Origin: Eubacterium sp. CAG:786
GTDB taxonomy: Bacteria; Bacillota; Clostridia; Oscillospirales; Ruminococcaceae
Direction: 5' to 3'
Assembly (NCBI GenBank): GCA_000432175.1
Contig: HF989520.1
Span: 5,317 to 35,879 of the forward strand
DNA: 30,563 bases
Positions 21,646 to 30,240 of the stretch are shown here, piece after piece (position 1 is the stretch's first letter; each line of letters starts with the position of its first letter). The position numbers and the translations under genes are program-made. A model generated the notes under the pieces. The model had not been told where the DNA came from. It did not search any database and was given only the letters and a program-made list of their open reading frames with translations.

Positions 21646-22902
21646 ATGCAGATTGTTCTGATAGTGATTTTGATAATATGCTCGGCGTACTTTTCCGCGA
21701 CAGAAACAGCGCTCAACAGCGCCAACAAAATACGCCTGAAAAACATGGCTGACAACGGCAGCCGCGCGGCTCAGCGCACGCTGAACATTCTCGCAAAGTA
21801 CGACAAGGCGCTCACCACCATACTTATCGGCAACAACATCGTGAACATCGCGTGCTCGTCTATTGCCACGATACTCGCGATACAGCTGGTCGGGGAACAG
21901 TACGGCTCGCTGGTTTCCACTATAGTTGTGACCATCGTCGTGCTCATTTTCGGCGAGGTAATGCCCAAGAGCATCGCAAAGGACTTCGCAGAGCCGTTTG
22001 CAATGTTCTCTTCCGGCGTGATTTCATTCCTTATGGTGATATTCACACCGGTCTCCGCATTCTTTATACTGCTGAAAAAAGCAGCCTCCAAGCTGTTCCA
22101 CCGTAAGGAATCCGTCAGCATGACAGAGGAAGAGCTGAAAGTGATGATAGACGAGATTGAGGACGAGGGTGTGCTTGAAACCCAGGAAAGCAACCTTGTA
22201 CGCAGCGCGCTGGAATTCGACGAGATAACCGTCGATGAGATAATCACACCCCGTGTCCGCATCGTCGCCGTAGAAATCGGCGAGGACGTTGACGAGGTAC
22301 GCCGCAAATTCCTGCAGGAGGAATATTCAAGAATGCCGGTATACGAACGCACCCTTGACAATATAATCGGCATCATCACCGAAAAGGAATTCTTCAAGCA
22401 GTACGAAAAGAACAGCGATTTCACCGTGCGCAGCATCATGCAGGAAACCCTATATCTGCCGCAGATGCAGAAGCTTTCTGAGGTATTCCGCACCATGCAG
22501 AAGCAGAAATGTCACATGAGCGTTGTTCTCGACCAGCATGGAGGCACGCTGGGTATAGTCACCATGGAGGACATTCTTGAAGAACTCGTCGGCGAGATAT
22601 GGGACGAAAGCGACGAGGTGAAATCCCCCGTAACTGTTGTCGGGAACAACGTTTTCGAGGTTTACGGCGATGTTTCGCTGAACTCTCTCAGGCGTTTTCT
22701 CGAGGCGCGGGACATTCCCGCGGATATCGAGAGCGAAGCACATACAGTCGCCGGCTGGGTGCTGGGGCTGTTCGGGAGCATTCCTAAAAACGGCGACACA
22801 GTCACCAGCGGAATGTTCACCGTGACTGTGCTTGAAGCCGCAGAACTCCGTGTGATAAGAGTACGCATCGAAATAAAGAAAAATGAAAGCGAGGAACAGT
22901 AA
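21646..22902 (+). CDS. CNNM/CorC family membrane protein (hemolysin-type, CBS domains)
   Basis: The 418-residue protein has an N-terminal DUF21 (CNNM) transmembrane domain with about four hydrophobic segments (1-145) and a GEVMPKS motif at 103-109. Two CBS domains (about 190-315; TPRVRIVAVEI, SRMPVYER, GTLGIVTMEDILEELVGEI) and a C-terminal CorC_HlyC domain (about 325-410) follow. Family members transport Mg2+ or related divalent cations or regulate such transport; the term hemolysin is historical. CBS domains often bind adenosyl ligands or ATP. It overlaps tightly with its operon neighbours. The start follows GGGAG. Identity is firm, ion specificity inferred. Confidence 0.92.
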   Translation: MQIVLIVILIICSAYFSATETALNSANKIRLKNMADNGSRAAQRTLNILAKYDKALTTILIGNNIVNIACSSIATILAIQLVGEQYGSLVSTIVVTIVVLIFGEVMPKSIAKDFAEPFAMFSSGVISFLMVIFTPVSAFFILLKKAASKLFHRKESVSMTEEELKVMIDEIEDEGVLETQESNLVRSALEFDEITVDEIITPRVRIVAVEIGEDVDEVRRKFLQEEYSRMPVYERTLDNIIGIITEKEFFKQYEKNSDFTVRSIMQETLYLPQMQKLSEVFRTMQKQKCHMSVVLDQHGGTLGIVTMEDILEELVGEIWDESDEVKSPVTVVGNNVFEVYGDVSLNSLRRFLEARDIPADIESEAHTVAGWVLGLFGSIPKNGDTVTSGMFTVTVLEAAELRVIRVRIEIKKNESEEQ

Positions 22903-22903
22903 A

Positions 22904-23155
22904 ATGACAGAATTCAGATATGACACACAGCTTCTCATCGAAGGCGAGGGGCTTGACGAGGACGCAATAAACGAGTATATCCGCGCAAACTTCAAGGGCG
23001 ACTGCCTGCTGGCAGTGGGCGACGATGAACTTATAAAGCTGCACTACCACACCAACGAGCCGTGGAAGGTGCTGGAATACTGTGCTTCCCTCGGCGAAAT
23101 ATACGACATAGTTGTCGAGGATATGGACAGGCAGTCCCGCGGGTTAAAGGGCTGA
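22904..23155 (+). CDS. Stand-alone Dak/FakA C-terminal-like domain protein (83 residues)
   Basis: The short protein matches only the C-terminal part of the YloV/FakA fatty acid kinase and dihydroxyacetone kinase-like group: FKGDCLLAVGDDELIKLHYHTNEPWKVLEYC, in which the HxHTN motif and GDDELIK are well conserved, and VVEDMDRQSRG. In FakA this region follows the ATP-binding DAK2 domain and is thought to help bind the FakB-lipid partner. Here there is no kinase domain in the reading frame or next to it. GAGGA lies eight bases before ATG 22904. The start is 1 base after the CNNM stop. Similar short proteins occur elsewhere in Clostridia, often called kinase to dihydroxyacetone kinase. A regulatory or ligand-binding function is inferred. 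Confidence 0.7.
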   Translation: MTEFRYDTQLLIEGEGLDEDAINEYIRANFKGDCLLAVGDDELIKLHYHTNEPWKVLEYCASLGEIYDIVVEDMDRQSRGLKG

Positions 23156-23156
23156 T

Positions 23157-24125
23157 ATGAAAACTGTAATAACCGACAACAGTCTGTGCACCCTGCCGAT
23201 AGACGAACATGCAAAACCGCAGCACATCTACCGCTACATACAGGCTCTGGCTGAAACAGGCGTGAAATACATCGAACTGGATTTCCGCACGGTGATGAAA
23301 ATGCCCGAGCTTCCCGACGGCATAGGGTACATATTCCGGCTGGGCGACCCCATGTTCGGGGAACTCACACAGGCGTTCGACTTCAACTATGTTCTGGTGA
23401 CTATCCAGGATCTGAAAGAGCGCGTAAACGTCGGAAACACCCCGGCTATCATCGAATTCCCGGCTATACACGGGCTTTCACGGCAGCTGATTTCGCTGGC
23501 ACAGGGGCAGATATCCGCTCCGATAAGCATGGCGCGGCTCCGTGGAAGCTACCCGCTGATGAGCGACGAAGAAGCCGCTGAGATGATATGGCGCGCGAAA
23601 AATACTGTCACAGTCCCCGTGGACTTATGCCCGATGAACAGCAAAAGAACTGCCGTAGACCTCGCGATAAAGGCTTCCAGGGCAAATGTGGACTGCCTGA
23701 CTCTGTGCATGGGGCGTTCCAAGAATTACGCTTCCCTTGAGGACTATGTATTCGCGCTGATGTCGGTTCACGACATTCTGCCAAAGGAGATCAGCCTTTC
23801 GGCGATGTGCCGCGCCGAGATACTCCACCACATCGTATTCGGCACGCGCAGCGTGGACTGCATAACCGACATAATGAAGCTTATCGACCACGACATCGCA
23901 AATCTCACCAATGTGGACTACGGCACACCGGTCAAGATGCACATTTCCCTCAAGGATAAGATGATGCTGAAGCAGACCTACATATCAGCGCTGCAGAAAT
24001 TCGCAGAGGAAGAGGATATCCCCGAGGACCTCATGGCAGACATGACCGACGCGATAAACCACTTTGATTTCCACCAGTTTGACCAGGAACTGATGTATAA
24101 CCAAAAACCAGAAGTACTCAACTAA
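23157..24125 (+). CDS. DRE-TIM-like beta/alpha barrel protein, probably lacking the metal site
   Basis: The 322-residue protein begins like HMG-CoA lyase/isopropylmalate synthase relatives (ITDNSLCTLP... ALAETGVKYIELDF) and has the later repeat ...AVDLAIKASRANVDCLTLCMG RSKNYASLEDYVFALM, which follows the layout of their conserved C-terminal barrel segment. The usual active-site residues are missing: the N-terminal DxTLRDG becomes DNSLCTL, and the HxH metal pair becomes LCP. It may be a pseudoenzyme or bind another ligand. It is the last gene of the operon, one base after the Dak-like gene, and the terminator follows at once. I recognise the fold but not the function. Confidence 0.55.
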   Translation: MKTVITDNSLCTLPIDEHAKPQHIYRYIQALAETGVKYIELDFRTVMKMPELPDGIGYIFRLGDPMFGELTQAFDFNYVLVTIQDLKERVNVGNTPAIIEFPAIHGLSRQLISLAQGQISAPISMARLRGSYPLMSDEEAAEMIWRAKNTVTVPVDLCPMNSKRTAVDLAIKASRANVDCLTLCMGRSKNYASLEDYVFALMSVHDILPKEISLSAMCRAEILHHIVFGTRSVDCITDIMKLIDHDIANLTNVDYGTPVKMHISLKDKMMLKQTYISALQKFAEEEDIPEDLMADMTDAINHFDFHQFDQELMYNQKPEVLN

Positions 24126-24128
24126 AAC

Positions 24129-24165
24129 AACAGGGCTGCACCGGAGTGCAGCCCTGTTAATTTTA
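24129..24165. terminator. Bidirectional terminator after the five-gene operon
   Basis: AACAGGGCTGCAC (24129-24141) pairs perfectly with GTGCAGCCCTGTT (24146-24158) around CGGA, followed by AATTTTATT on the plus strand and TTGTTTT on the minus strand. Confidence 0.93.
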
Positions 24166-24174
24166 TTCAGTTCA

Positions 24175-26274
24175 TCATACCCTGAGCTTGCCGACCTGCT
24201 CCTGGAGAAGTCTTGCCTGTGCGGAAAGTTCCTCGCAGGAAGCAGCAGACTGCTCTGCAGTAGCGGAATTCGTCGAAATGACCTGAGAAATCTGCTCAAT
24301 TCCCACGGTTACCTGGTCAACAGCGTGAGCCTGCTGCTCTGCAGCCGCAGAAATATCAGAAACAAGCTGTGCGCTCTGCTTGGAAAGATCAGTTACCTGA
24401 CGGAGCGCGTCTGCAGTCTTGCCGGCTATCTCGGAGCCGTTCTTAACTGCGTCAATGGTAGCGGAAATAAGCGAACGTGTGCTGTTCGCAGACTCTGCAG
24501 ACTTGGAAGCAAGATTACGTACCTCGTCTGCAACAACCGCAAAGCCCTTGCCGGCTTCACCCGCTCTGGCAGCCTCGATAGCTGCATTGAGCGCCAGAAT
24601 ATTGGTCTGGAACGCGATATCCTCAATGGACTTGATGACATCGGATATAGCTTCTGACTGCTTTTCGATCTGCGCCATTGCGTCGAGCATGTTCTGCATT
24701 TCGGCGCCCTGCTTCATCATCTGTTCAGCGCAGCTGTCGGAGAATTCACTGGCCTTAACTGCATTGTCAGCTGTGCGGCTGATGTTTCCGGAGATCTCGC
24801 TGATGGTGGAAGAAAGCTCATCGACTGCAGTCGCCTGCTTTGTGGTTCCCTCAGCGAGCAGCTGTGAACCGTCCGCCATCTGCTGGGAGCCTGCAAGCAC
24901 GTCGTTTGCAGACGAGTTCATGTTGAGGATGACGCTGCTGAGAGTTTCCTTTATGCTGCGGAACGACTCGTTTATCTTCTCAAAACTGCCTATGTACTCA
25001 AGACCGGGCTGTGCTGAGAAATCACCGGTGCCCATCTGCTCAAGCACCCTGGAAATATCATCAACATAGGAGTGCAGCGTGTGCTTTGCCGCGGTGAGGT
25101 TTTCCGCAATGTGACCCATCTCGTCGCCGCGAAAATCAAACGTTGTATCCTCGGAGTCAAGACTGCCTGAACTGAGCTGACCGCAGATCTTTACGACCTC
25201 GGCTACAGGCTTCTTAACAAGCTTGTTCATGACAAAGAAAAGAATAAAGGTAATACATACGCAAACCACCGCAAGAACTATCACTTCGATCACAACAGTG
25301 AAAACGACTTCCTTATCCGTGCTGGCCGTGGAATACCCGGAGAAATACGCGCCAACAATGTTATCCTTGAAATCAGTAAGGGGCGCATACTTTACATAAT
25401 ATTTCTCACCGTTGATGTTAGCCTGACCAACGAAGGAGTTGCCCTCCTGTATCTGTGCCCAGATGCTGCTGTCCATTTTTGTGCCAAGAAATCTTTTTCC
25501 TGTTTCATCAAAGAGCGTGGTGTTGTATCTCGTGTCACCACTGAAAATGGAGATCTCCGCGCCGGACTTTTCCTTTATGCTGTCGGTAATGCTCTCAACG
25601 GAAAGGTCGCTGACAGTGATGATAACGCCGCTGACGCCGACAGTATATGTAGCGGTTGCATACAGCTTTCCTTTATCCGAAATTATGCCGTTAAGTCCAG
25701 AAACAGCCTTGGAAGCCAGCTCATCGCTGAGGATAAAGTTATCCGATTTCCAGTTAACTGTGCCATTCGTGAGCACATATGCCGCAGAATAATTCGGGTT
25801 GTTGCAGTTTGCGCTCCACTTTATTGAGAGTATCTCAGGGGTCATGGTTCCGCTTGCCGCCATGATCTTTGCAAGGTCGCTCATGGTGGACGCCTCGTCC
25901 TGCACCTCTGCCTGGAGTATCTGCACGCCAGTGCTGGTTTCATCCATGCGCAGGCCATTGACGAAATTAAGGAACACGCCGGTCACAACGCCAGCCATGA
26001 TTAACGCTGCTGCAACCGAAGTCACGCAGGAAATGAGCGTGATCTTCGCGCCGATCTTCATGGTCTTTTTCATCTTGAGCTTGGTCGCAGCCTCTTCGGT
26101 CTTTTCGCGGAGCTTCTGGATATTCTCTTCCCTGGCCTTTTTACGCGACTGCAGGAACTTCGGAAGCCTGGAAGTACCCGGCGTCTTTTCTGCCTTTGGC
26201 TTTTTGGGCGTCTTTATCTTCGGCTGCTTCTTTTCCTTTTCAGGCTTGTTCGCTGATCTCATAATCTTTTTCAT
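24175..26274 (-). CDS. Methyl-accepting chemotaxis protein with long basic N-terminus
   Basis: The 699-residue protein has TM1 (about 77-105), a periplasmic-side sensor of about 215 residues with a Cache-like end (YYVKYAPLTDFKDNIVGAYFSG), TM2 (about 323-349), HAMP and the cytoplasmic signalling hairpin with the tip IAFQTNILALNAAIEAARAG and GKGFAVVADEVR. No CheR-binding tail is seen. Unusually, 70 Lys/Pro-rich cytoplasmic residues precede TM1. The start at 26274 is chosen because CAGG and GAAAGG lie upstream and the product begins MKKIMRS; a GTG at 26322 is also possible. No flagellar or che gene is in the window. The sigma-D-like promoter at 26421-26447 ties it to the motility regulon. The ligand is unknown. 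Confidence 0.9.
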   Translation of the reverse strand: MKKIMRSANKPEKEKKQPKIKTPKKPKAEKTPGTSRLPKFLQSRKKAREENIQKLREKTEEAATKLKMKKTMKIGAKITLISCVTSVAAALIMAGVVTGVFLNFVNGLRMDETSTGVQILQAEVQDEASTMSDLAKIMAASGTMTPEILSIKWSANCNNPNYSAAYVLTNGTVNWKSDNFILSDELASKAVSGLNGIISDKGKLYATATYTVGVSGVIITVSDLSVESITDSIKEKSGAEISIFSGDTRYNTTLFDETGKRFLGTKMDSSIWAQIQEGNSFVGQANINGEKYYVKYAPLTDFKDNIVGAYFSGYSTASTDKEVVFTVVIEVIVLAVVCVCITFILFFVMNKLVKKPVAEVVKICGQLSSGSLDSEDTTFDFRGDEMGHIAENLTAAKHTLHSYVDDISRVLEQMGTGDFSAQPGLEYIGSFEKINESFRSIKETLSSVILNMNSSANDVLAGSQQMADGSQLLAEGTTKQATAVDELSSTISEISGNISRTADNAVKASEFSDSCAEQMMKQGAEMQNMLDAMAQIEKQSEAISDVIKSIEDIAFQTNILALNAAIEAARAGEAGKGFAVVADEVRNLASKSAESANSTRSLISATIDAVKNGSEIAGKTADALRQVTDLSKQSAQLVSDISAAAEQQAHAVDQVTVGIEQISQVISTNSATAEQSAASCEELSAQARLLQEQVGKLRV

Positions 26275-26420
26275 GGCTGTACCTGACCTTTCATATAGAG
26301 CATATCTGGACGGAAATGACACTTATCCTTTTTCTGTAATCCTTTTCACACAAACTTACAGAGCAAGAATTTTGTGACAATTACCTGATTTCCCGGCAGA
26401 TATACATTCCGTTATAGTAT

Positions 26421-26447
26421 ATATCGACAAAATTCTGAAACATTTTA
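26421..26447 (-). promoter_or_regulatory. Candidate sigma-D (flagellar/motility) promoter of the MCP gene
   Basis: Minus strand: TAAA (26444-26447), 15 bases, then GTCGATAT (26421-26428). The Bacillus sigma-D consensus is TAAA-N15-GCCGATAT, so this is a 7 of 8 match at the -10 and exact at the -35, with exact spacing. No equally good sigma-A promoter is seen. The leader would be about 140 bases. Confidence 0.65.
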
Positions 26448-26548
26448 CACGTACCAGAGGTATTTCAGCGTTATTTCACACTTTCTTTAAAAGTTGTGGT
26501 TTATTTTTGCTAAAGTTTTTGAAATTATCATTCATTGTAACCTATGGG

Positions 26549-26556
26549 CATATTAT
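26549..26556 (+). promoter_or_regulatory. Possible sigma-E -10 element for yqfC
   Basis: CATATTAT resembles the sigma-E -10 (CATACAAT), and CATTCATT lies about 12 bases upstream as a poor -35. It is expected because yqfC-yqfD are sigma-E genes in Bacillus, but the match is weak. Confidence 0.25.
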
Positions 26557-26589
26557 CCTCAGAGGACAAGGTGCATTGGAGGGGTGTAT

Positions 26590-26868
26590 ATGGGATTTAA
26601 ACAAAAGCTGACGTCCATGGGAGAACTCCCCTGGCGACACTCTGTGGTGAACATAAGGGACGGCACTGAACTGTGCGCTGAAAACTGCACTGAAGTAGTC
26701 GGCTGCACCGACCTCACCGACGCAGGAGAAGTTATCCTGAAAATACGCTGCAACGGCGCTGACAGGCTGATGAGAGTATGCGGGGAAAAACTAACCCTGG
26801 ACAGCTTCGGACCTTACGGCGTCCGCATTCTCGGGAAGATCACCTCGGTGTCGTTCATAGAACTCTGA
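26590..26868 (+). CDS. yqfC: Sporulation protein YqfC
   Basis: The 92-residue protein matches YqfC: LPWRHSVVNIRDG near the start, ENCTEVVGCTD, GADRLMRVCGEKLTLDSFG and the GKITSVSFIE tail. YqfC is a mother-cell sporulation protein required for forespore-wall assembly in Bacillus; it pairs with YqfD. The start at 26590 has GGAGGGG just upstream. The gene is followed 13 bases later by yqfD. It is direct evidence that the host lineage carries sporulation genes. Confidence 0.85.
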   Translation: MGFKQKLTSMGELPWRHSVVNIRDGTELCAENCTEVVGCTDLTDAGEVILKIRCNGADRLMRVCGEKLTLDSFGPYGVRILGKITSVSFIEL

Positions 26869-26881
26869 CCGGAGGTGCGAC

Positions 26882-28060
26882 ATGAAAAAATCAAACGGAC
26901 TGTGGTTCGGGCAGGTGGAATTCAGCGGGTATGGTGGGTTCCCTGAAAAGATGGCTTCCGAGCTTATTGCCGCGGGAGTGCAGCTGCGACGGCTGAAATT
27001 CGGCGACGGAACAGTGACCGGGATAGTTCCCCCGGGGGATTACTGGGCGACTTCCATCGCGGCACACAAGAACGGCGTACGGCTCCGCGCAGGAAAGCGC
27101 AGTGGGCTTTACTTCACGCTGCTGCGATACAGCAGGCGCGTTGGCATATACCTTGGAGCTCTGGCATTCGTGTTCATTCTCGCGCTGAACAGCAGCCGCA
27201 TTCAGGATATCGACGTCACCGGCAGCAGCGAACTCACAGCGTCGCAGCGCTCCCAGGTGACCGCAATACTCAGCGAATGCGGTATCAGCCCCGGGAAATC
27301 CACCAAAACCGACACAAAAGCCGCTGAACGCCGCGTCATGCTTGAACTCCCGGAAGCGGCATGGGTGGACATCTCGATAGTGGGGTTTCGCGTTATCGCA
27401 GACGTGGAAACCGGCACACCGAAACCAGAAATGCTGAGTTCCGACGTGCCCTGCAATATCGTGGCTTCACGGGCTGCGGCAATAATTTCTCAGACGGTCC
27501 GCGAAGGAACGTCGTCAGCTGCCCCCGGCAGCGGTATCCAGCAGGGAGGGCTTCTCGTCAGCGGTATCGTCACCGACGGCGCGGGGAATGTTTCCTACCA
27601 CCATGCCAGCGCGGAGATCATCGGGGAATTCACCGAAACGCAGGAATTCTTCGTGCCCTATCGCGAAACAGTGCAGCGCGCCGACGGCGAGGTAACGGAA
27701 TTCACATGGCTGCAGTTTGAGGACGACAGCATTCCATTATTCTGGGGAAATGCGGAAGTGCCCGACGCGGTGTACGAAGAACAGACCGAACCGATAACCG
27801 TACTGGGTCGCAAAACCCCGCTCTCGCTGCGCCACGGAAAGTTCACATCATACCGCAGCCTTGACATAGTGCGTTCTGCGGACGACTGCATTGCCGAACT
27901 TGAAAGGCAGCAGCAACAATTCACCGAGAATTTCTACAGCGGATACGAGATAGTGAGCGCCGAAAAAACCGCGCTGCCGGAGGACGACGGTATCCGTATG
28001 AAAATAACCTACACCCTGCGCGGGGATATCGCACAGGAGCAGGAAATATTCATCGGGTAA
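26882..28060 (+). CDS. yqfD: Sporulation protein YqfD
   Basis: The 392-residue protein has the YqfD layout: an N-terminal soluble domain (1-80), a single membrane segment (about 86-103, VGIYLGALAFVFILAL), and an extracytoplasmic region with IQDIDVTGSSEL, a VxDxExGxPxPE segment and the C-terminal NFYSGYEIVSAEKTALPEDDGIRMKITY-type end (split across about 350-385). YqfD is a membrane sporulation protein encoded beside YqfC and phoH in Bacillus; here phoH does not follow. The start follows GGAGG. It ends 2 bases before the convergent topB end. Confidence 0.88.
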   Translation: MKKSNGLWFGQVEFSGYGGFPEKMASELIAAGVQLRRLKFGDGTVTGIVPPGDYWATSIAAHKNGVRLRAGKRSGLYFTLLRYSRRVGIYLGALAFVFILALNSSRIQDIDVTGSSELTASQRSQVTAILSECGISPGKSTKTDTKAAERRVMLELPEAAWVDISIVGFRVIADVETGTPKPEMLSSDVPCNIVASRAAAIISQTVREGTSSAAPGSGIQQGGLLVSGIVTDGAGNVSYHHASAEIIGEFTETQEFFVPYRETVQRADGEVTEFTWLQFEDDSIPLFWGNAEVPDAVYEEQTEPITVLGRKTPLSLRHGKFTSYRSLDIVRSADDCIAELERQQQQFTENFYSGYEIVSAEKTALPEDDGIRMKITYTLRGDIAQEQEIFIG

Positions 28061-28062
28061 TA

Positions 28063-30144
28063 TCACTTTTCGCGCTCTACGCGCACCTTTCCGTCCACAA
28101 GCACCAGCTTTCCGCTGTAGGTGCTTCCGTCCTGCGCGGTGAAGCCTTTCAGGACTATCGAGCTTCCCTTTTCGAGAATGCGCTTTGCCTGGGTCGGAGT
28201 TATCTCCTTGCCGAACTTCTCTTTCATGAAGAAGAACCCGCAGGCGCCGCGGCTGTCCTCGCAGGAATATGACTTCTGGAACTCGTACACGTTCTTGCCG
28301 CAGTTGGGGCACTTGCCGACAACAGGCAGCCGCGAAAATCTGAACGGATTGTTCTCGCGCGTGGTTTCACATGCGTTGTCATTTATCAGCTGCTTGGTGA
28401 ACTCGGTCATTTCCCGCAGGAACTGCTGGTCGTCGGCCTCGCCGCGCGCTATTTTCTGCAGGGTGCTTTCCCATTCTGCGGTCATTGCCGGGGACTTCAC
28501 CTTTTCAGGCACCACGTCGATCACGCGAATTCCCTTGTCGGTGGGTATCAGCTGCTTTCCCCTGCGCTCGACGTACTGCCGCTTCACCAGCGTTTCGATT
28601 ATCGCGGCGCGGGTGGCAGGGGTGCCCAGACCCTTTTTCTCAACGTCATCGTCGTCGCTGTAGCTATCGGAGCCTGCGCGCTCCATCGCGGAAAGCAGCA
28701 TATCTTCGGTATAGCGTTTGGGTGGAGTTGTCTTGTGCTCCAGCTGCTTCACGGACTTCACGGGCACCTCTGCGCCCTCTCTCAGCGGGGGGAGAACCCC
28801 GGAGGGCTCGTCGCTCTCCTCGTCATCGTCTTTAACAAGACCTTTGAGGTTTGCTTTTATCGTGGCTTCAAGCTGCTTCCAGCCACCCTGCACCGTGGTT
28901 TTGCCCCGGGCAGTGAATTCCCTGCCGCCGCATTCCAGCACGGCAGTCACGGTGTCACTCACATTCACAGGGGAAACCGCGAGCAGCAGCCGTATCGCCA
29001 CCAGCGAAAGCACGTTCCAGCAGTCCTCAGGCAGACGGCTGAAGTCATACCGCGCTATCTCCCGCGTGGGGAGCAGCGCGTGATGGTCGCTCACCTTGTC
29101 GTTATTTATAAGGCGCTTTATGTCCGGAGTGATATTCTGCGCTTCGTAATCCGCGCCGAATTTGAACGCGCGCGCAGTCAGCCTTACCATTTCGGCAGCG
29201 GTGCTTTCCATGTCATCGGTGATATAGCAACTGTCCGTCCTGGGGTAGGTCATGAGCTTGTTCTCGTACAGCTTCTGGGCGCAATCAAGAGTCTGCTGCG
29301 CGGTGTATCCGTACAGCTTGTTTGCGTCGCGCTGCAGCGATGTCAGGTCGTAAAGCCTGGGGGGATTGGCGTTCTTCTGCTCCTTTGCCACGGATTTCAC
29401 CACTGCTGTGTTTCCGCATTTTTCTGCAGCCGCTTCTACGTCAAGGGGCGCTATCTTGTCGCTTTCAGCCCTGAATTTACCGCAGTTGAGTTCCAATGTG
29501 TAATATCTTGCAGCTGCAAACTGCTGTATCTTCTTTTCACGCTCCACCAGCATTGCAAGCGTAGGGGTCTGCACTCTTCCCACGGAAAGCAGGCTGCGGT
29601 ACTTCACCGTGAACAGCTGCGTGGCATTCATGCCGACTATCCAGTCCGCCTTGTTGCGGGCAAGTCCGCTGCGATAGAGAGCGTCGTAATCGCTGCCCGG
29701 TCTGAGGTGCTGAAATCCCTCGCGCACCGCTTCGTCCGTCATGGAACTTATCCACAGCCGCGAAAACGGCTTGGTGCACCCAGCCTGGTAATACACATAC
29801 CGGAACACGCACTCGCCCTCCCTGCCGGCGTCAGTCGCGCAGATGAGCTCGTCAACGTCCGGGCGCTGCATAAGTCCCTTTAATATCTCGAACTGCGGCG
29901 CTGTGCTCTCGGGAACAGTCCACAGAAATTTCTCAGGTAATATCGGAAGGTTGGATAGCTTCCACGGCTTTCCGTACCGCTTGTCGTAATCCTCGGGTGC
30001 CGCAAGAGTGACCAAATGCCCGAAGCACCAGCTGACTATATACCCGTTGCCCTCGGTGTACCCGTCGCCCCTTGTGCGGTTGGCTCCGATGACCTTGGCG
30101 ATGGTGTTGCCGACCGACGGTTTCTCTGCAATGACTAATTTCAT
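28063..30144 (-). CDS. topB: DNA topoisomerase III
   Basis: The 693-residue type IA topoisomerase relaxes and decatenates DNA through single-strand breaks. The TOPRIM acid cluster is visible in ATDAGREGE (103-111). The catalytic tyrosine is Y300 in TYPRTDSCY. LARNKADWIVGMNATQLFT and SVGRVQTPTLAMLV are family segments. A C-terminal four-cysteine zinc finger (CPNCGKNV...CEDSRGACG) and a topoisomerase-repeat end are present. An acidic Asp/Glu-rich insertion lies at about 425-445. The start at 30144 follows AAAGGA. TopB proteins of this type are common both on chromosomes and on clostridial conjugative elements; no mobile-element genes flank this copy. Confidence 0.95.
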   Translation of the reverse strand: MKLVIAEKPSVGNTIAKVIGANRTRGDGYTEGNGYIVSWCFGHLVTLAAPEDYDKRYGKPWKLSNLPILPEKFLWTVPESTAPQFEILKGLMQRPDVDELICATDAGREGECVFRYVYYQAGCTKPFSRLWISSMTDEAVREGFQHLRPGSDYDALYRSGLARNKADWIVGMNATQLFTVKYRSLLSVGRVQTPTLAMLVEREKKIQQFAAARYYTLELNCGKFRAESDKIAPLDVEAAAEKCGNTAVVKSVAKEQKNANPPRLYDLTSLQRDANKLYGYTAQQTLDCAQKLYENKLMTYPRTDSCYITDDMESTAAEMVRLTARAFKFGADYEAQNITPDIKRLINNDKVSDHHALLPTREIARYDFSRLPEDCWNVLSLVAIRLLLAVSPVNVSDTVTAVLECGGREFTARGKTTVQGGWKQLEATIKANLKGLVKDDDEESDEPSGVLPPLREGAEVPVKSVKQLEHKTTPPKRYTEDMLLSAMERAGSDSYSDDDDVEKKGLGTPATRAAIIETLVKRQYVERRGKQLIPTDKGIRVIDVVPEKVKSPAMTAEWESTLQKIARGEADDQQFLREMTEFTKQLINDNACETTRENNPFRFSRLPVVGKCPNCGKNVYEFQKSYSCEDSRGACGFFFMKEKFGKEITPTQAKRILEKGSSIVLKGFTAQDGSTYSGKLVLVDGKVRVEREK

Positions 30145-30240
30145 GTGATATCCTTTCACCCGGCTTGACAACCGGGATTTTTGATGTTACAATATAAATA
30201 TAATATAAATATGTAAAGAGTTCGTTTCCGGAGGTGCACT
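30145..30240. promoter_or_regulatory. Divergent promoter region between topB and the small membrane protein gene
   Basis: Plus strand: TTGACA (30165-30170), 17 bases, TACAAT (30188-30193) drives the small gene. Minus strand: a weaker TTTACA, 17 bases, TATTGT drives topB from within the same stretch. CCCGG and CCGGG around CTTGACAA form a hairpin in the topB leader just before its ribosome binding site, and it contains the plus-strand -35. Confidence 0.65.

Larger units (their letters stand above)
26275..26589. other. Divergent intergenic region between the MCP gene and yqfC
   Basis: About 315 A/T-rich bases hold the sigma-D-like promoter for the MCP on the minus strand and a weak sigma-E-like pattern for yqfC on the plus strand. 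No additional gene is visible. Confidence 0.5.

Noticed and set aside
28735..29883. 382-residue plus-strand frame opposite topB
   Set aside because: Antisense shadow of a topoisomerase with intact catalytic motifs; no recognisable domains.
28063..30144. topB as a sign of an integrated conjugative element
   Set aside because: No integrase, relaxase or conjugation genes occur in the window; flanking genes are core.
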